Shown here one piece after another: positions 47,505 through 59,476 of a stretch of DNA of 64,000 nt (positions within the stretch are counted from its first letter, which is position 1; each line of letters opens with the position of its first letter). The stretch spans positions 124,001 through 188,000 of the forward strand of contig WAID01000006.1 of NCBI GenBank assembly GCA_016584495.1. The letters are read 5' to 3'. The position numbers and the translations under genes were made by a program. The stretch is from Celoporthe dispersa. Taxonomy: Eukaryota > Ascomycota > Sordariomycetes > Diaporthales > Cryphonectriaceae. The notes beneath the pieces are model-generated. The model saw only the letters and a program-made list of their open reading frames with translations, did not search any database and was not told the origin of the DNA.

Positions 47505-48576
47505 ATGTCGGAACATCGCGGCCAGAAATCAGTCCTTATCACAGGGTGGGCCAGAATGAAGCAGACTCCTCTTGATGACATTTAGTAACACTCAGCATGA
47601 GATTAGTTGTACGCCTGGTGGCATTGGCCATGGCCTCTGTGAGGAATTTCAGAAAAGAGGTACTACTTGGGAATAAACTCCCATGGGCCATCTCCCTCTG
47701 CTAACATGACCTAGGCCTCCATGTAATTGCTACGGCTCGTGATCTGTCAGTATTGACTGATCTCGCTGCCCAGGGCATGAGTACTGTCCAGCTGGACGTG
47801 ACAGATCCCGTCAGCATCGAAAACTGCCACAAGATTGTTGCCGGGCTCACTGGAGGCCATCTAGACATTTTGGTCAACAATGCGTAAGAACATGTTCCTT
47901 TTGGCCACCTCTTGCCGGTTAGCTTTTCACAACATGGTGCTGATAAATACTTTCTAGAGGCCGCACACATACGCATCCCGCCCTGGACCTTTCCATACCG
48001 GACGTGCGCGCAACTTTTGAGGTCAACGTATTCGGGGTGATGGCCACAGTCGCTGCTTTTTCCGATCTCCTCATTGCGGCCAAGGGCCTGATCATCAACA
48101 TTGCGTCTCTGTCGGCTCTGACCCCTTACGTCTTCGGCAGCGCCTATTGTGCAAGCAAAGGAGCTATAGTCAGCTACAGTCGCACATTGCGCCAGGAGCT
48201 TCGCCCGTTCGATGTGAGGGTCATGGTCTGCATGGTAGGTACAGTGCGCTCAAATATTCACAATCGGCAGCATAGGACTCTGCCTTCAGACTCCTTGTAC
48301 AGACCCGTCAACGACCTCTTCGAGAAGCGCCTAGTTTTCAGCCACAACAACAGCCCAGTCGATAACGAAGAGTTTGCACGAGAGCTTGCTTCTAACGCAC
48401 TAAAGAGGGAATCTCCCTGGTTCCTCAGGACCTGGCTGGGAAGACCGGACTGGTTCTGGTACGGTGGGTTGGCGAGGCCACTGTGGTGGGGATACACCTT
48501 CTTCGGAGAGTGGCTGATAGACTATGTTTGTTGGAAGATGTTCCAATTGGAGAAACTAGAGAACAAGCTTAATTAA
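47505..48576 (+). CDS. AYR1-like short-chain dehydrogenase/reductase
   Basis: NADPH-dependent reductase of the 1-acyl-dihydroxyacetone-phosphate reductase type, possibly adapted to a pathway ketone. It has 293 residues in four exons: 47505-47545, 47607-47659, 47715-47883 and 47958-48576. The tiny first exons are needed to build the cofactor motif KSVLITG-CTPGGIGHGL; a start inside intron 1 (ATG at 47575) would lose the first glycine. Intron 1 has a TAGTAACA branch site. NNAG lies across intron 3. The YxxxK motif is YCASK. The C-terminal part with WLGRPDWFWYGG and several Trp is typical of AYR1-like proteins with a membrane-associating tail. It is probably the right end of the metabolite locus. 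Confidence 0.88.
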
Positions 48577-51500
48577 AAATAAGAAAAAGGTCATCCAAGA
48601 GATGGTTTGAACCCATGAATGGTCACTAAACAGGCAGAGTTGTCCTTCCTAACCAGTCAAAATAATATCATATCTACTACTCTAATGAATATGTTACAGG
48701 TTATCCGAGACTTCAAAAGTACTTGATTAGGAAACCCATCACATTAGATACTATTTACTCAATAATCTTGTCTTCATTGGATGTCCCAAAGGCTCTTGAA
48801 ATACTCGGTGCGTCATCGACCAAAAGAAATATGCCCAGAGGCAACCCATGAGGCTTTCTCGAGAACAGGGTTTTTGGCCTAAATAGGGAATTTGATGCTA
48901 TTTTCACCATATTGAATCATATATCTGCCTTCAAGCGGGGACCAGTTCCGGGGAAAGAGCCTTCTCACTCATCATGACACTTGGTTCTTCCTTCATTGAG
49001 GTGGTGATGAAATTGTTCCATCGTCCTGGTATCACTCATACAGGAGAAATGGCAACATAACATCACATTGTTGATTATTTTCTTCTTTTAGAATTCTAGA
49101 GGAATAGTCTCAACTTACCACCTCCTATTACTATATATGGATTGAGCTGATTGTTACAGATTGCTCGAGGAGGAAAGAGGAAGAAGACAATCCCAAAGTA
49201 AGCAAAAACTTAGCTTAAGCAAAGCCGTTTCTTGCAACCCGTGAAATGAGATAATGCCCTTTGTAGATACCGGCCATATGTGGAAGTTAACTGGCCATTA
49301 GACTAGTATCCCTCAGCTCAAATCTCAGAAGGCATCTAAATCTCGTACGAGCTCCCTCAACTCAACAGGATGGTTTCGCGAAGTCCCTCCCAAGAGGGCA
49401 AAGGTAAGGATTGGCAGGTAAACAGCCAGGCTGGCAGGCTCCGTTTTAGGAAGTCTATGGCAATGTGCGGTGTGCAAAAGTATGGCAGAATTAGTCAGAC
49501 GAGAGGTACCACTCTCACAGACATAGTGTTGTAAGGACTGAATCGGGTAGTCGTGGTCGGGGCGTACGAGGTTACGAAGACACTGGAACAAACTATGATG
49601 CACATGATTACTTATTATAGTATGATATCTCTCGCCACAAACCATAATTGTTTGTTTAATTATAATTCTAATCACTGGCAAGGTCATAAATGGTAACCTG
49701 AAGTGGTAATTAGTGGTGAAATCGATGAACTGCCTTGCGGCAACGACCCGGGAGTAGTGGTTCCAAACGGAAGACAGCAACGTGAATCAAGAAAAAGCGA
49801 CATCAGAAATGCATATTTGAGCCTATATGATGAACCTGGATAGAATACGATGTGAGACCATGAATTCTTAGCATCGTGGAGTTTACATGTTGGAGCCTCT
49901 CAAACCCCGTCTAGGACGCAGCTAAGCTCATCATTACAACAGTTTAAGTAGATCGTATCTTGGAAATATTCCTCCTCTCCCGAACTCGGTGTTATTACTC
50001 AAGATAGGTGAATCGTGGGAGGACTAGCAAGGTCAGCTACCCAAGAGGAGGCCTGGCTTTCAAGTAGCTGGCCAAGTTCAGTGATGAAGAAAAGGTTTCC
50101 GACTCCAAGATATTCATCTTCGGGAGCCATGTTGCAAGAACTGACTCAGTATCCGTTACTCACTTTACTAAGACCATTTTCTTCTCATCTTAAGTCAGTC
50201 TCAGACTTCACGACCAGTTTCTATGTCATATTGATGGTCGAACCCATCTGGGTACAGAATCCTTCGTGAGAGCTTAACTAATTACGACAAGGAAAAGCTG
50301 GCTTTCCTGATGGGTCTGAGTTGTACCGTGAGTATTATCTTGTGCTTTGCTCCCAAATTTGCCAGGAAGTGCACAATGAGGGCAGCCATAGGCACGAGTA
50401 CCGCGTTCGAAATTTTTGGTGGAGAGCAAACAGCTCAGCCTTGACTCGATCGAAAAGGCAGACTTTGGCTAGATTTCCAGCTTAGCAACTCTTATTAATA
50501 CAAAGTCAAATTTTCGCATCCCATCGATTTCTTAGCGCTCATGGCGATGACCCCTACAGTTTCCGGCTCTTGTACAGTATAAACTCGAACCTAGATGACC
50601 TTGTCTCTGATCACATCGCCGAAGCATAAACCTCTAACGTCAGCACCGGAACCTGATTAGTTACCTTGCATAACCTTCCTGTTGTCCATATCCCAAAATA
50701 GGCAGTTTGAGTTGGCCGTTATGAACGCGGAAAGCAATGCCTTTATTCTGACGCTTTCCATTCTTGATGTACTTTTCGAGGCCGCTAAGTTTCCGATTCC
50801 TTTCTTGGTAAATAGGACCTCAACTTGCCGGGCGCGCTCTTTTGCTGCTACACAACCACAATTGTCTGCTTCACTTCACCTCCCGACGAGGTCAGGAATT
50901 GGGATACCAGATCAAGAGATTCTTACTTAAATCAGAAAGCAGAGCTCTTTGGTATACTCTATCTTCATCAATCTCCTGATCAGTCCCTCCTTGTTGCTGG
51001 TTGCCTCGACTAATTGAGACTCAATGCCACCGGGCCAACTCTCTTTTTTTTGTGACCTCTGGAAGTAAACACTTTTCTCGTGGAAAAACCCACATCCAGA
51101 AACAACCTGAATAGATATTCTTTCTCTCTGCATTTGGACTTAATTAGGCAGTAATAGATGGGCTCTTGAGAGTCAGTCTCTCAGATGCTCACTGTCAGAG
51201 CGATTCAAAGTGCCCGTCCTGGTTGGGACGAGGGTGGCCTCTTGCACGACCACACCACGTTTGCCTTTCTTGAGCCGTACTCGAGAGTCATCCCTTCAAT
51301 ATCTGTGCCATTTCCCAAGGTAAGCCACCTAAGCTTTAGCCAGCGTTTCAACTGTTGAACAACAGGGCTGGAGAAATCCTTTTAATAAATAATTGGAACT
51401 TTTGATCTTACATAAAATACTAATACTACATACTAAGTAGCTACAAAAAGGAATATTACAGGCTTATCACTGGTTTTCCCCTCTCGCCTTCCTCTGCTCG

Positions 51501-51817
51501 AAAGGCGGCCGACTTCGTTTCACTTTTTCAACACACCAATCCAACATCCTGGTATCGATGTGCAACCCAGTAATAATGATTGGTCGTCTACGCCCCACCG
51601 CTACATGGGGCCCCAGCTTTACATTCAACACTAGTAGACCAAGCGCTGTGTGAGACCCACTCTATGAGAGTCCTAGCTGACGTAATAGTCCGGCTTCGCA
51701 ACAACTGCATAGAAGAAAAGGAAGGGTGAAAAAAAAAATGTTGTCGTTCATGAAGCTTGGGAGGTGATCGTATTTTGAAATGACCACCCTGAGGAATATA
51801 CATGGTTGCGTTCCCCA
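48577..51817. other. Long intergenic region, no gene seen
   Basis: About 3.2 kb, AT-leaning, with only short unconvincing frames. It separates the metabolite genes from homoaconitase and so marks a likely cluster boundary. Confidence 0.5.
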
Positions 51818-54242
51818 ATGACGCATATGATTGCTCGCAGATCAGTAAGTAACTCAGCATGTCCCCTACTGAAGTTTATCAAACAGCTCTGCCTCTCTCT
51901 GACTCCTCGCAAAGTTCAGGCTTCCTCCTCGGTTGACTCGATCTATCGGCCTCCTACCGAGGAGGATAGTTCATCACCATGACTTGCGATCTCTCTACTC
52001 GACATGCGCACCCTGCCCCGTCTCCCCCTCCTCCCGCTCCCGCTATCTAAGCACGAACATCACTCTCCCACGGCCTAGAGCATGCGACGCGCAGTCAAGG
52101 AGCTTTTCCTCCTCTCCTTCGACCCTCTCCGCCCAGAAGCAGCCGCTGCAGACCCTGACCGAGAAGATCGTACAGCGCTATGCCGTCGGTCTCCCTGAGG
52201 GAAAGCTCGTCAAGAGCGGCGACTATATCAGCATGAAACCCGAGTTCTGCATGACCCACGACAACTCATGGCCTGTTGCCCTCAAGTTTATGTCTCTGGG
52301 GGCCACGCGCGTCAACAATCCGCAGCAGATCGTTATGACCCTCGACCATGACGTCCAGAACTCCAGCGAATCGAATCTTAAGAAGTATCGGCAGATTGAG
52401 GAGTTTGCGAAGCAGCATGGGATCGACTTCTACCCAGCAGGACGAGGCATTGGGCACCAGATCATGGTGGAGGAAGGATATGCGTGGCCAGGGACTATGG
52501 TCGTTGCCTCAGACTCGCACAGTACGCATTACGGTGCGGTGGGCTGTCTTGGGACGCCTGTCGTCCGAACAGATGCTGCTAGCATCTGGGCAACCTCTCG
52601 AACGTGGTGGCAGATCCCGCCTGTCGCGCGGGTGACGTTCACGGGGACACTGCCGGAAGGGGTGACAGGGAAGGACGTGATAGTCGCATTATGTGGGCTA
52701 TTCAACAGCGACGTTCTGAATCATGCAGTCGAGTTCACGGGCTCGGAGGAGACGATGGCAAGCCTGCCGGTGGACAGCCGGATGACAATAGCCAACATGG
52801 CGTGCGAGTGGGGTGCGCTCACGGGACTGTTCCCTATCGACCAGACCCTGAAGCGCTGGCTGCAGCGCAAGGCGGACGAGGCAGCATCTTTCGAGACGCG
52901 GACCATCCGAGAGCGTATCACCCACGAAAAGATAGAAGAGCTGTTCGCCAACCCCCTCACGGCGGACAAGGGCGCTTCATATGCCAAGCAGCTCTATCTC
53001 AACCTCTCCACCCTCTCGCCCTACGTCTCAGGGCCCAACTCCGTCAAGGTGGCCACGCCCCTCAACGAGCTCGTCCAGCAGAACATCAAGATCAACCGTG
53101 CGTACGTCGTCTCTTGTACCAACTCTCGTGCTTCGGATCTCGCCGCGGCCGCCAAAGTCTTCAGAGACGCCGCCAAGGCCAACCCTGGCACTACTCCCAA
53201 GATTGCCGACGGTGTCCAGTTCTATATCGCGGCGGCTTCAGCACCCGAACAAGAGGCCGCCGAAGCTGCTGGTGACTGGCAGGCTCTGCTCGATGCTGGT
53301 GCGCAGCCGCTGCCTGCCGGGTGCGGCCCCTGCATTGGCCTAGGGAAGGGGCTTCTGGAGCCCGGTGAGGTCGGGATCAGTGCGAGTAACCGCAACTTCA
53401 AGGGACGGATGGGCTCACGGGACGCCCTGGCCTACCTGGCGAGCCCCGAAGTCGTGGCAGCCAGCGCCCTCAGCGGCATCATCTCAGGCCCAGGGGCCCA
53501 CCAGGTGCCAGCAGACTGGTCTGGCGTGGAGTGTGGATCTGGTACCGGCAGCGAGCCTACCATGGAGCACGAGCTCGCCGATGCCTTGCAGCAGATGGAA
53601 TCCCTAATGCAGTCTATTGAGGGTGCTGACGACAAGCCTGCCGTCAAGATCCTGCCAGGCTTCCCCGAGATGATCAGCGGCGAGATTCTCTTTTGCGACG
53701 CCGACAATCTCGACACGGACAGTATCTACCCTGGGAAACTAACATACCAGGACAACGTCTCCAAGGAGGACATGGCACGCGCCTGCATGTCTAATTACGA
53801 CCCACAATTCGACGGCATCGCCAAGCCCAACGACATCCTTGTTGCCGGCAGGAACTTTGGCTGCGGGTCTTCAAGAGAACAGGCCGCGACCGCGCTCCTC
53901 GCGAAGCAGATCCCTCTGGTCGTAGCTGGGAGCTTCGGGAACATCTTTGCCCGGAATAGTATCAACAACGCGCTAATGGGCCTGGAGGTCCCACGCCTCC
54001 TCGAGCGCCTACGCGCCCACTTCTCATCTTCCTCTCCTGGCCAGGCCGCCGGGCGCCAGCTGACGCGCCGGACGGGCTGGATGCTGACGTGGGATGTGAA
54101 GCGCAGCCTCGTCAAGGTGACGGAGGGCAAGGACGGCGAGTCCTGGACGGAGCAGGTCGGCGAGCTGCCGGAGAACGTGCAGGCTATTATCGCAGCAGGC
54201 GGGCTGGAGTCATGGGTCAAGGGGGAGATTGGGAAGTCGTGA
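51818..54242 (+). CDS. LYS4: Homoaconitase, mitochondrial (lysine biosynthesis)
   Basis: 4Fe-4S hydro-lyase converting homocitrate/homoaconitate to homoisocitrate in the alpha-aminoadipate route to lysine. The main exon is 51915-54242. No in-frame ATG precedes the conserved part, so a short first exon ending at 51844 (GTAAGT) and an acceptor at 51914 (CTGAC branch, AAAG) are proposed. This gives a start at 51818 or 51827 and an Arg-rich targeting peptide (MIARRSFRLPPRL). Motifs match yeast Lys4: MTHDNSWPVALKF, PAGRGIGHQI, SCTNSR and GCGPCIGLG (cluster cysteines), CDADN and SSREQAATALLAK. A few normally constant positions differ (SHSTHYG, ATSRTWW). It is a primary-metabolism gene. A link to the NRPS through aminoadipate is only a possibility. 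Confidence 0.92.
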
Positions 54243-54982
54243 GTAGGGAACCTCCTAAGTAAGCCAGACACGGGTGTGTGGCGAAGGGGAGACACAGTTA
54301 GCAGAGAACACTTAAGGGTCAGGATCAAGGACATTGATCCCCTTTTCTGCCGTCTGGCTGGCGGTTGTGCTCACCCCTGAACATCATTGACCTTACGCCA
54401 TTCTCGTTCGGGTTGAAGGGGACCCGCACTGGCCAGGTCAGCCAGGGAGGGTGCAGCGTAAAAGGGCCAGCACTTGGACCTGTACATATAGTGTAGACGT
54501 CTGGATGGCGGCCCAGAGGAAAACGACATGCTGGGCCTCCAACTAGTTCCTACTGACAGAGACTAGACGAGAGGAAAGTGCCTTGCCAGAAGCCAGAAGA
54601 GAAGCAGGCCCAATTAGTAGAATCCAAGACCATATGATCGAATCGATGGCTGAGTTTGCCTGATGTCGAGACAAATCCGAGCTGCCAGCCGCATGAAGAG
54701 CAAGACCTACCAGGCGGAGATGCTGCTGCACATGCCCAAGCAGAAATTAAATTCAAAATCAACGGATGAAGAAGGAGAACCTGAAGGAGAAGAGCTGGTC
54801 TCCTCTGTGCTACAATGACGCACGTGCTGATATGATATCGATCAAGTACACGCACTAATAACAGAGGCTCCTTCCTGTGTTTCGCTCTACCCTAAAAGCT
54901 TGTGTCGAGCCGCCCAGTAAACCTCCGCTGTCTCTCGACATTTACAATTTGCATTCACGCCCCCCTCTCGTAACCTGGCAGC
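54243..54982. other. Intergenic region
   Basis: About 0.74 kb, no coding pattern recognised. Confidence 0.45.
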
Positions 54983-56250
54983 ATGGTAACAGCCAGGCCC
55001 GAATCTTTGGTAAGCAGAATCCTCCCCAAGTCTAACAGAATTGATATTGTTATCGGAATAGTGTGCAGATGCTGATGGAGGAAGGGCTGAGCAGAACCTT
55101 GATTGTCCTGCTGGGGAGGCTCGCGAGGCTGAGGCTGAGGCCGAGGAGAAGGACTACGAGAGGACCGACGCGAGAGGTCAGCGTTCACACGATGAGGCTC
55201 ACAGCGCCCCCAGCGCGCCTGTGAAGATGGTGGTCGATACGCTGGCGCGTGGCAGGCAGCTGTTTTCCCACCGTATCCATCCCACCAGCGTTGACAAGAA
55301 CCACTGCGAAGATTCCAATCCGTCGTCGCCGCTCGAACTCGACCTCGACCTCGAGTTCCCTGCCGACCAGCTTCGAGAGCTCGACAGTGCACTCAGCGAC
55401 TCATACGAAGACACCCCGTTTCGCAGAATCGAATACGAATTTCAGCGGTCCAAGGGACTGTTGCATATGCATATCAGAATGGGGGTGGGAGACGGGCATG
55501 GCCATGTTTGCGGCTACATCAACGAGCAGATCTCTCTTGGCCGTTACCTAGCATGAGGCCGCGTACTGGCCGAAAATGCAGAATTTGGAAAGCAACTGGC
55601 CTGTGTTCTTGATCGCATCACTGCAGCTGCCGACACCGATGTGGGTTCCGTTTCTCACGGCTGGAAGAAACAGCATGATTGCAGCTACAATTACAACCTC
55701 ATGCCCCCCAAACCTTCCTTGTGGAGGTTGCCGTCACAGAGCCGCGAAGAAAGGTCGATGAAAAAGCCCGTGCCTATTTCCATCACAATCTCCGTGCCCA
55801 GACCGTTGTTATATTCAGTGCGACTGGCCGATGGCTGGAATGGCGCGAGGTGAAGGTGGTGGGCAGGGACAAAAACGATCCCTCGAACAGAGCCGTCGCC
55901 GACTTGATGCCCTGGACCCGTTTCTTTGGCCCTGGCGCTGTCGACGGAGAGCTTCCCATCTACTTCTCGGACTTCGTCGTCGACCAAGAAGAGGCACCTC
56001 CCCTCCCGCCTGCCTACATACGGCCATATCTGCCAGAACGGCATCTCGACCGGTCAGTTTCTCTAGGGGTTCTACCTCCCTATTATGTGCTACAATATAC
56101 TAAATAAACAATTTTAGACGCCCTATGTTCGTCATCCCCTTCTGCGGCCTGGTTCAGGCTTTCAGCGATGCGCAGGCATTGGAATCACCAGGGTACGGCC
56201 ATGCCCGGATCGAAGGCACTGATCCATCCAAGCGTTCAACCACCAACTAG
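54983..56250 (+). pseudogene. Broken gene for an unknown fungal protein
   Basis: Exon 1 is 54983-55009 (GTAAGC donor) and the second segment starts at 55062. A further intron lies at about 56053-56117, and the stop is at 56248-56250. The protein begins with an acidic, Glu/Ala-rich segment, then an Asp/Leu-rich stretch, a HGHVCGYINEQI block, and a C-terminal block (TFLVEVAVTEPRRKVDEKAR and QTVVIFSATGRW) with strand-helix character. I recognise no named family. Two lesions interrupt it: a TGA at 55554-55556, one C-to-T change from Arg, and a frame change at six C (55704-55709) explained by one missing base. With the indels seen elsewhere, a sequencing cause for the second is possible; the TGA needs a true substitution or a missed intron. 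Confidence 0.5.
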
Positions 56251-57190
56251 AAGCAACTTCGCAACGAGTCAATCTACAGGGCCAGGAGTTTGGGGAGTCG
56301 ACGGTGCATTCCTTTACGGTATACCGCCAGAAATGGTTGGCGTCCAGCCTACGTGTGATTACTACATGACAGGAACGGATTTCTACTCGGGTGTAAGCTC
56401 ATCTGCTAGAGGGGGTAGATAGAAAGAATACCACAAAAGTCATCACCGACCGAGTTCTCTCAACTATAGCCTCAGGGAAATGCCCAGAGTCATACAGGCA
56501 AGACGAGTAGACGGTCTTCTCCCTCTGGTCCTAAGTAATCCAGCGTCAAACGCAATGTTTATTGCGTCTGTTCACAGCCTGACCGTTCATGATAGCTGCA
56601 ATTCCCCAGGTGCACGTTTCCCTAGTCCCTCGTTTTCTCTCTACTTCCTCCCCTCGGCCAGCCATTACCGAACAGAGCACGCTTTCATTAGACTCACATA
56701 TAAGCCAACGAAAACACTGCCGTACATGAAGATTGGTTGTACAGCGTCGCTTCGCCACCGCCAGGTAGTATAAGCTAGCCTGATACTGCCCAATTCATTT
56801 CAATCTCCCGGGCTCTATTTGTCAGAAAGCTATTCATCATTTTGGAATTGGGGGCGGTGGGGGCACAACTGACCCTACGGGGCTTAGGAGGGCCTTTCAG
56901 CTGGAAGACGAAACGGAAAAGCGCTCGATGGGCTGCAGCCTCTGCTGGAAGGGCCTCGATCCTACCCGGACTTGTGTGATTGAGGGAGAATCATGTCCAA
57001 TGAAGCTGAATGAGACTCCTTTTTCTTCTTCTTCTTCTTGTTCTCCTTTCTCTCGTGCGGGGAAACTGACAGCTTATGTTGCCTTCTTGGACATTTAAAC
57101 TATTAGCGAAGACGAGAAACAGAACAACAAGTTTTACTCCGTACTCACGCTCTTTGATGCCTTCCCGGCCCTGAAGAGGTGAATAGAAAC
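56251..57190. other. Intergenic region
   Basis: About 0.94 kb with a TTC repeat near 57017-57038. No gene was recognised. Confidence 0.45.
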
Positions 57191-58191
57191 ATGAAGAATT
57201 CACTCTTTCATCTCTTCGTATTGCAGGTGCTGTTCCTGGGGGCAGCTTATGGTGACATAGAATTCGTCAACCCCGTCCCTTGGTCTCTCAACACAGATTT
57301 CACGCAGAATGCTGTCTATATCGAGGGCAAGACGCTGAACCTGGCCTGGCAATCGACAGACTTGGAGAAACCCGTCTCCATATACTTGTACCAGATAAAC
57401 GCGACCGATCTGCAAGCTTTTGGTACCAACGAGGAGATCGTGGGTGTGTTTATTTCTCTTCCCCAGTCCTTCGTCTCTCCGCCACGATATTATGGACTGA
57501 TGTTGGGGGTTCTAACCGTTTTTAAACTTTTTTCTCTTGTTCAGGACAGTTTGGGAACGTAACCAACTTCGCATGGGATGTCGGAACCATCAAAAACATC
57601 GCGGTCTCGAACCTGTTCCTGCTCTCCATCTACCAGGAGTACTCATGCTGCCAGCACGCAGCCGACAACAGCAGCGTGGTCTTCAACATCTCGACCAACA
57701 GCGCCGCGACGACGACGACGACGACTACTTCGGCGTCGACCTCGTCATTTCCCACGGCCACCCAGACCGACGCTGCTGCTTTGACACCAACAGCCGCAGC
57801 TACCCAGACGGCATCCTCGCATGGTCTGAGCAACCAGGGCAAGATCGCCGTTGTCGCCAGCATCCTGAGTGCAGCCGTGCTGGGCGCTGGTGTGGGCTGC
57901 TTCGTGTATGGACGTCGGAGCGGGCGCAAGCCAACAGCACCACCGGTACCAAAGTCGGACAATTCCGCCGTCTTCGTCAGCCAGATAGGCTCACCAGATG
58001 CAGAAGGCCCCGAGAGAGAAGCACACCAAGAGCTAAGTACTACGGTGCGATGGCCCTATCAGCATTATAACGTTAATCCTATTGTGGGCGAGGGCAACGT
58101 GCAACAACAGCATCTAGCGTATGAGCTCATCGATACGCACGGAACGTCCCCGACGGAGCTGGATGCGCCTATAGGCATGGTGAAGAAATAA
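57191..58191 (+). CDS. Single-pass cell-surface protein with Thr/Ser-rich stalk
   Basis: A 299-residue type I membrane protein in two exons, 57191-57443 and 57545-58191, with a 101-nt phase-1 intron. It has a signal peptide (NSLFHLFVLQVLFLGAAYG), a beta-rich outer domain of about 120 residues with two neighbouring cysteines (YSCCQ), and a Thr/Ser/Ala stalk likely to be O-mannosylated. One transmembrane helix follows (IAVVASILSAAVLGAGVGCFVYG), stopped by GRRSGRK, then a cytosolic tail of about 80 residues. This layout recalls fungal wall-stress sensors, but no WSC domain is present, so the function is unknown. Confidence 0.85.
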
Positions 58192-58616
58192 CTAAGGTGG
58201 ACTCCTGGACCGACTAAGGAGGCCATTGTGTACAGTTAGAGCTATGCATAAATACCCGGCCGAATAGTTTGAGAGTCCCGCACAAATTATCAAAAGTTCA
58301 CCAGAGAATTGGATAATGCCAAAGTAAGGAATGTGGTGTCATCATTTACAACCATCTATCTCGTGTTATGTACAACCGTCCCTCCTCGTATATAGCGATG
58401 CCCATGTCGTAATGGGTCTTTCTTTTATAAAGACCAAAAAGGAAAAAGAGTGTGGTATAATAATGCGCTGAAAACCCAATGAATAGCCAACCATTATCAT
58501 GATAGAAAAAGAACAGAACAATAAAAAAAACAACAACCTCTTTTCAGCTAGTCCAGACCAGCAGCGAGTTGTTGTCAACCCAGAGCCACCCCCATCCGTT
58601 TCTCTATCCATCCAGC
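58192..58616. other. Convergent 3' intergenic region
   Basis: About 420 bp between two convergent stops, AT-rich with A-runs. No gene was recognised. Confidence 0.5.
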
Positions 58617-59476
58617 TTACTGCTCAGTCTTGAGGGCGCGGGCAAAGCGGCGCTTGGCCAGGTTGTACTCGATGGCGCGCTTCTTGGCAGCAGCGCTCTG
58701 GGTGAAGGCGGCCGAGCCACCAAAGGGGCCAGCCAGGGCGCTGTTCTGCATGCGGACGATGCAGACGTTGCTGGCACCGCCGACGGAGCCCTGGCAGGTC
58801 ATCCCGGAGGGCATCTGGACGTTGACGGGGAAGTCGGTGGTCTGGGCGGCAGAGAGGCCACCGATGCCGATGCCCGGGACGTTGGTGCTGACCTGGGCGT
58901 CCTGGAAGGCGGAGGGGTCCTGGCCGCCAGAGGTGGCGTCGATCTGGGCGGTCAGGGGACCAGCGCCGTCCTGGTTGACCTGGTGGAAGGTCATGGCGAC
59001 GGTGCCGTCGTCCTGGGTGGTGGGCAGGCCAGACTCGGCAGCCAGACCGGTGGCAGCCTTGACCCCGGTCTCGGTGGAGCCCGAGGGGTCTTGGTGCCGC
59101 CGTTGGAGGCACGGGGCAGGTTGGCGCGGCGGGCCATGTTCTCGGCGTGGAGGGCGCGGGCGGCCGTGACGGAGGAGCTGTTGGCCGAGGCGCCATCCAT
59201 GAAGGTGGAGATCATCTTCTCGGCATCGACGGCACCGTATCCATTGGTGCGGCCCAGGGCAGAGGCCTTGGAGGTACCGATCTCGTTCTGGCGGATGATG
59301 GAGGTGTCGGCCTCGGCGCCGCAGCCAGGCGTGGGACAGTCACGAGGAGTGCCGTCGGCCACGGAGAGACCAGGCAGGTTGACGCCGTTGGCACCCTGGA
59401 CCTCAGTGATGACGCCGTGGGCGAGGATATTGGTGGCAGCAAAGGCCGCGATGAGGATGGCTGAAGAGTACTGCAT
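58617..59476 (-). CDS. Gas1/Egh16-like secreted protein (appressorium-associated family), one frame break
   Basis: A secreted protein of about 286 residues related to Magnaporthe Gas1/MAS-type and Blumeria Egh16 proteins, which are linked with penetration structures and the cell surface. It is also common in non-pathogens. It starts at 59476 with a signal peptide (SSAILIAAFAATNILAHG), then HGVITEVQGANG, CPTPGCG and the tail block MTFHQVNQDGAGP. Cys residues are regularly placed and a basic C-terminus ends ALKTEQ. The frame changes once at four C/G (59085-59088), explained by one missing base; both sides are well-conserved family sequence. The gene is otherwise intronless, with a long GC-rich coding region. 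Confidence 0.85.

Noticed and set aside
48596..48680. Minus-strand T-arm-like sequence (ATGGGTTCAAACCAT)
   Set aside because: The 5' acceptor strand and a D-arm matching it are missing, so it is not a tRNA gene.
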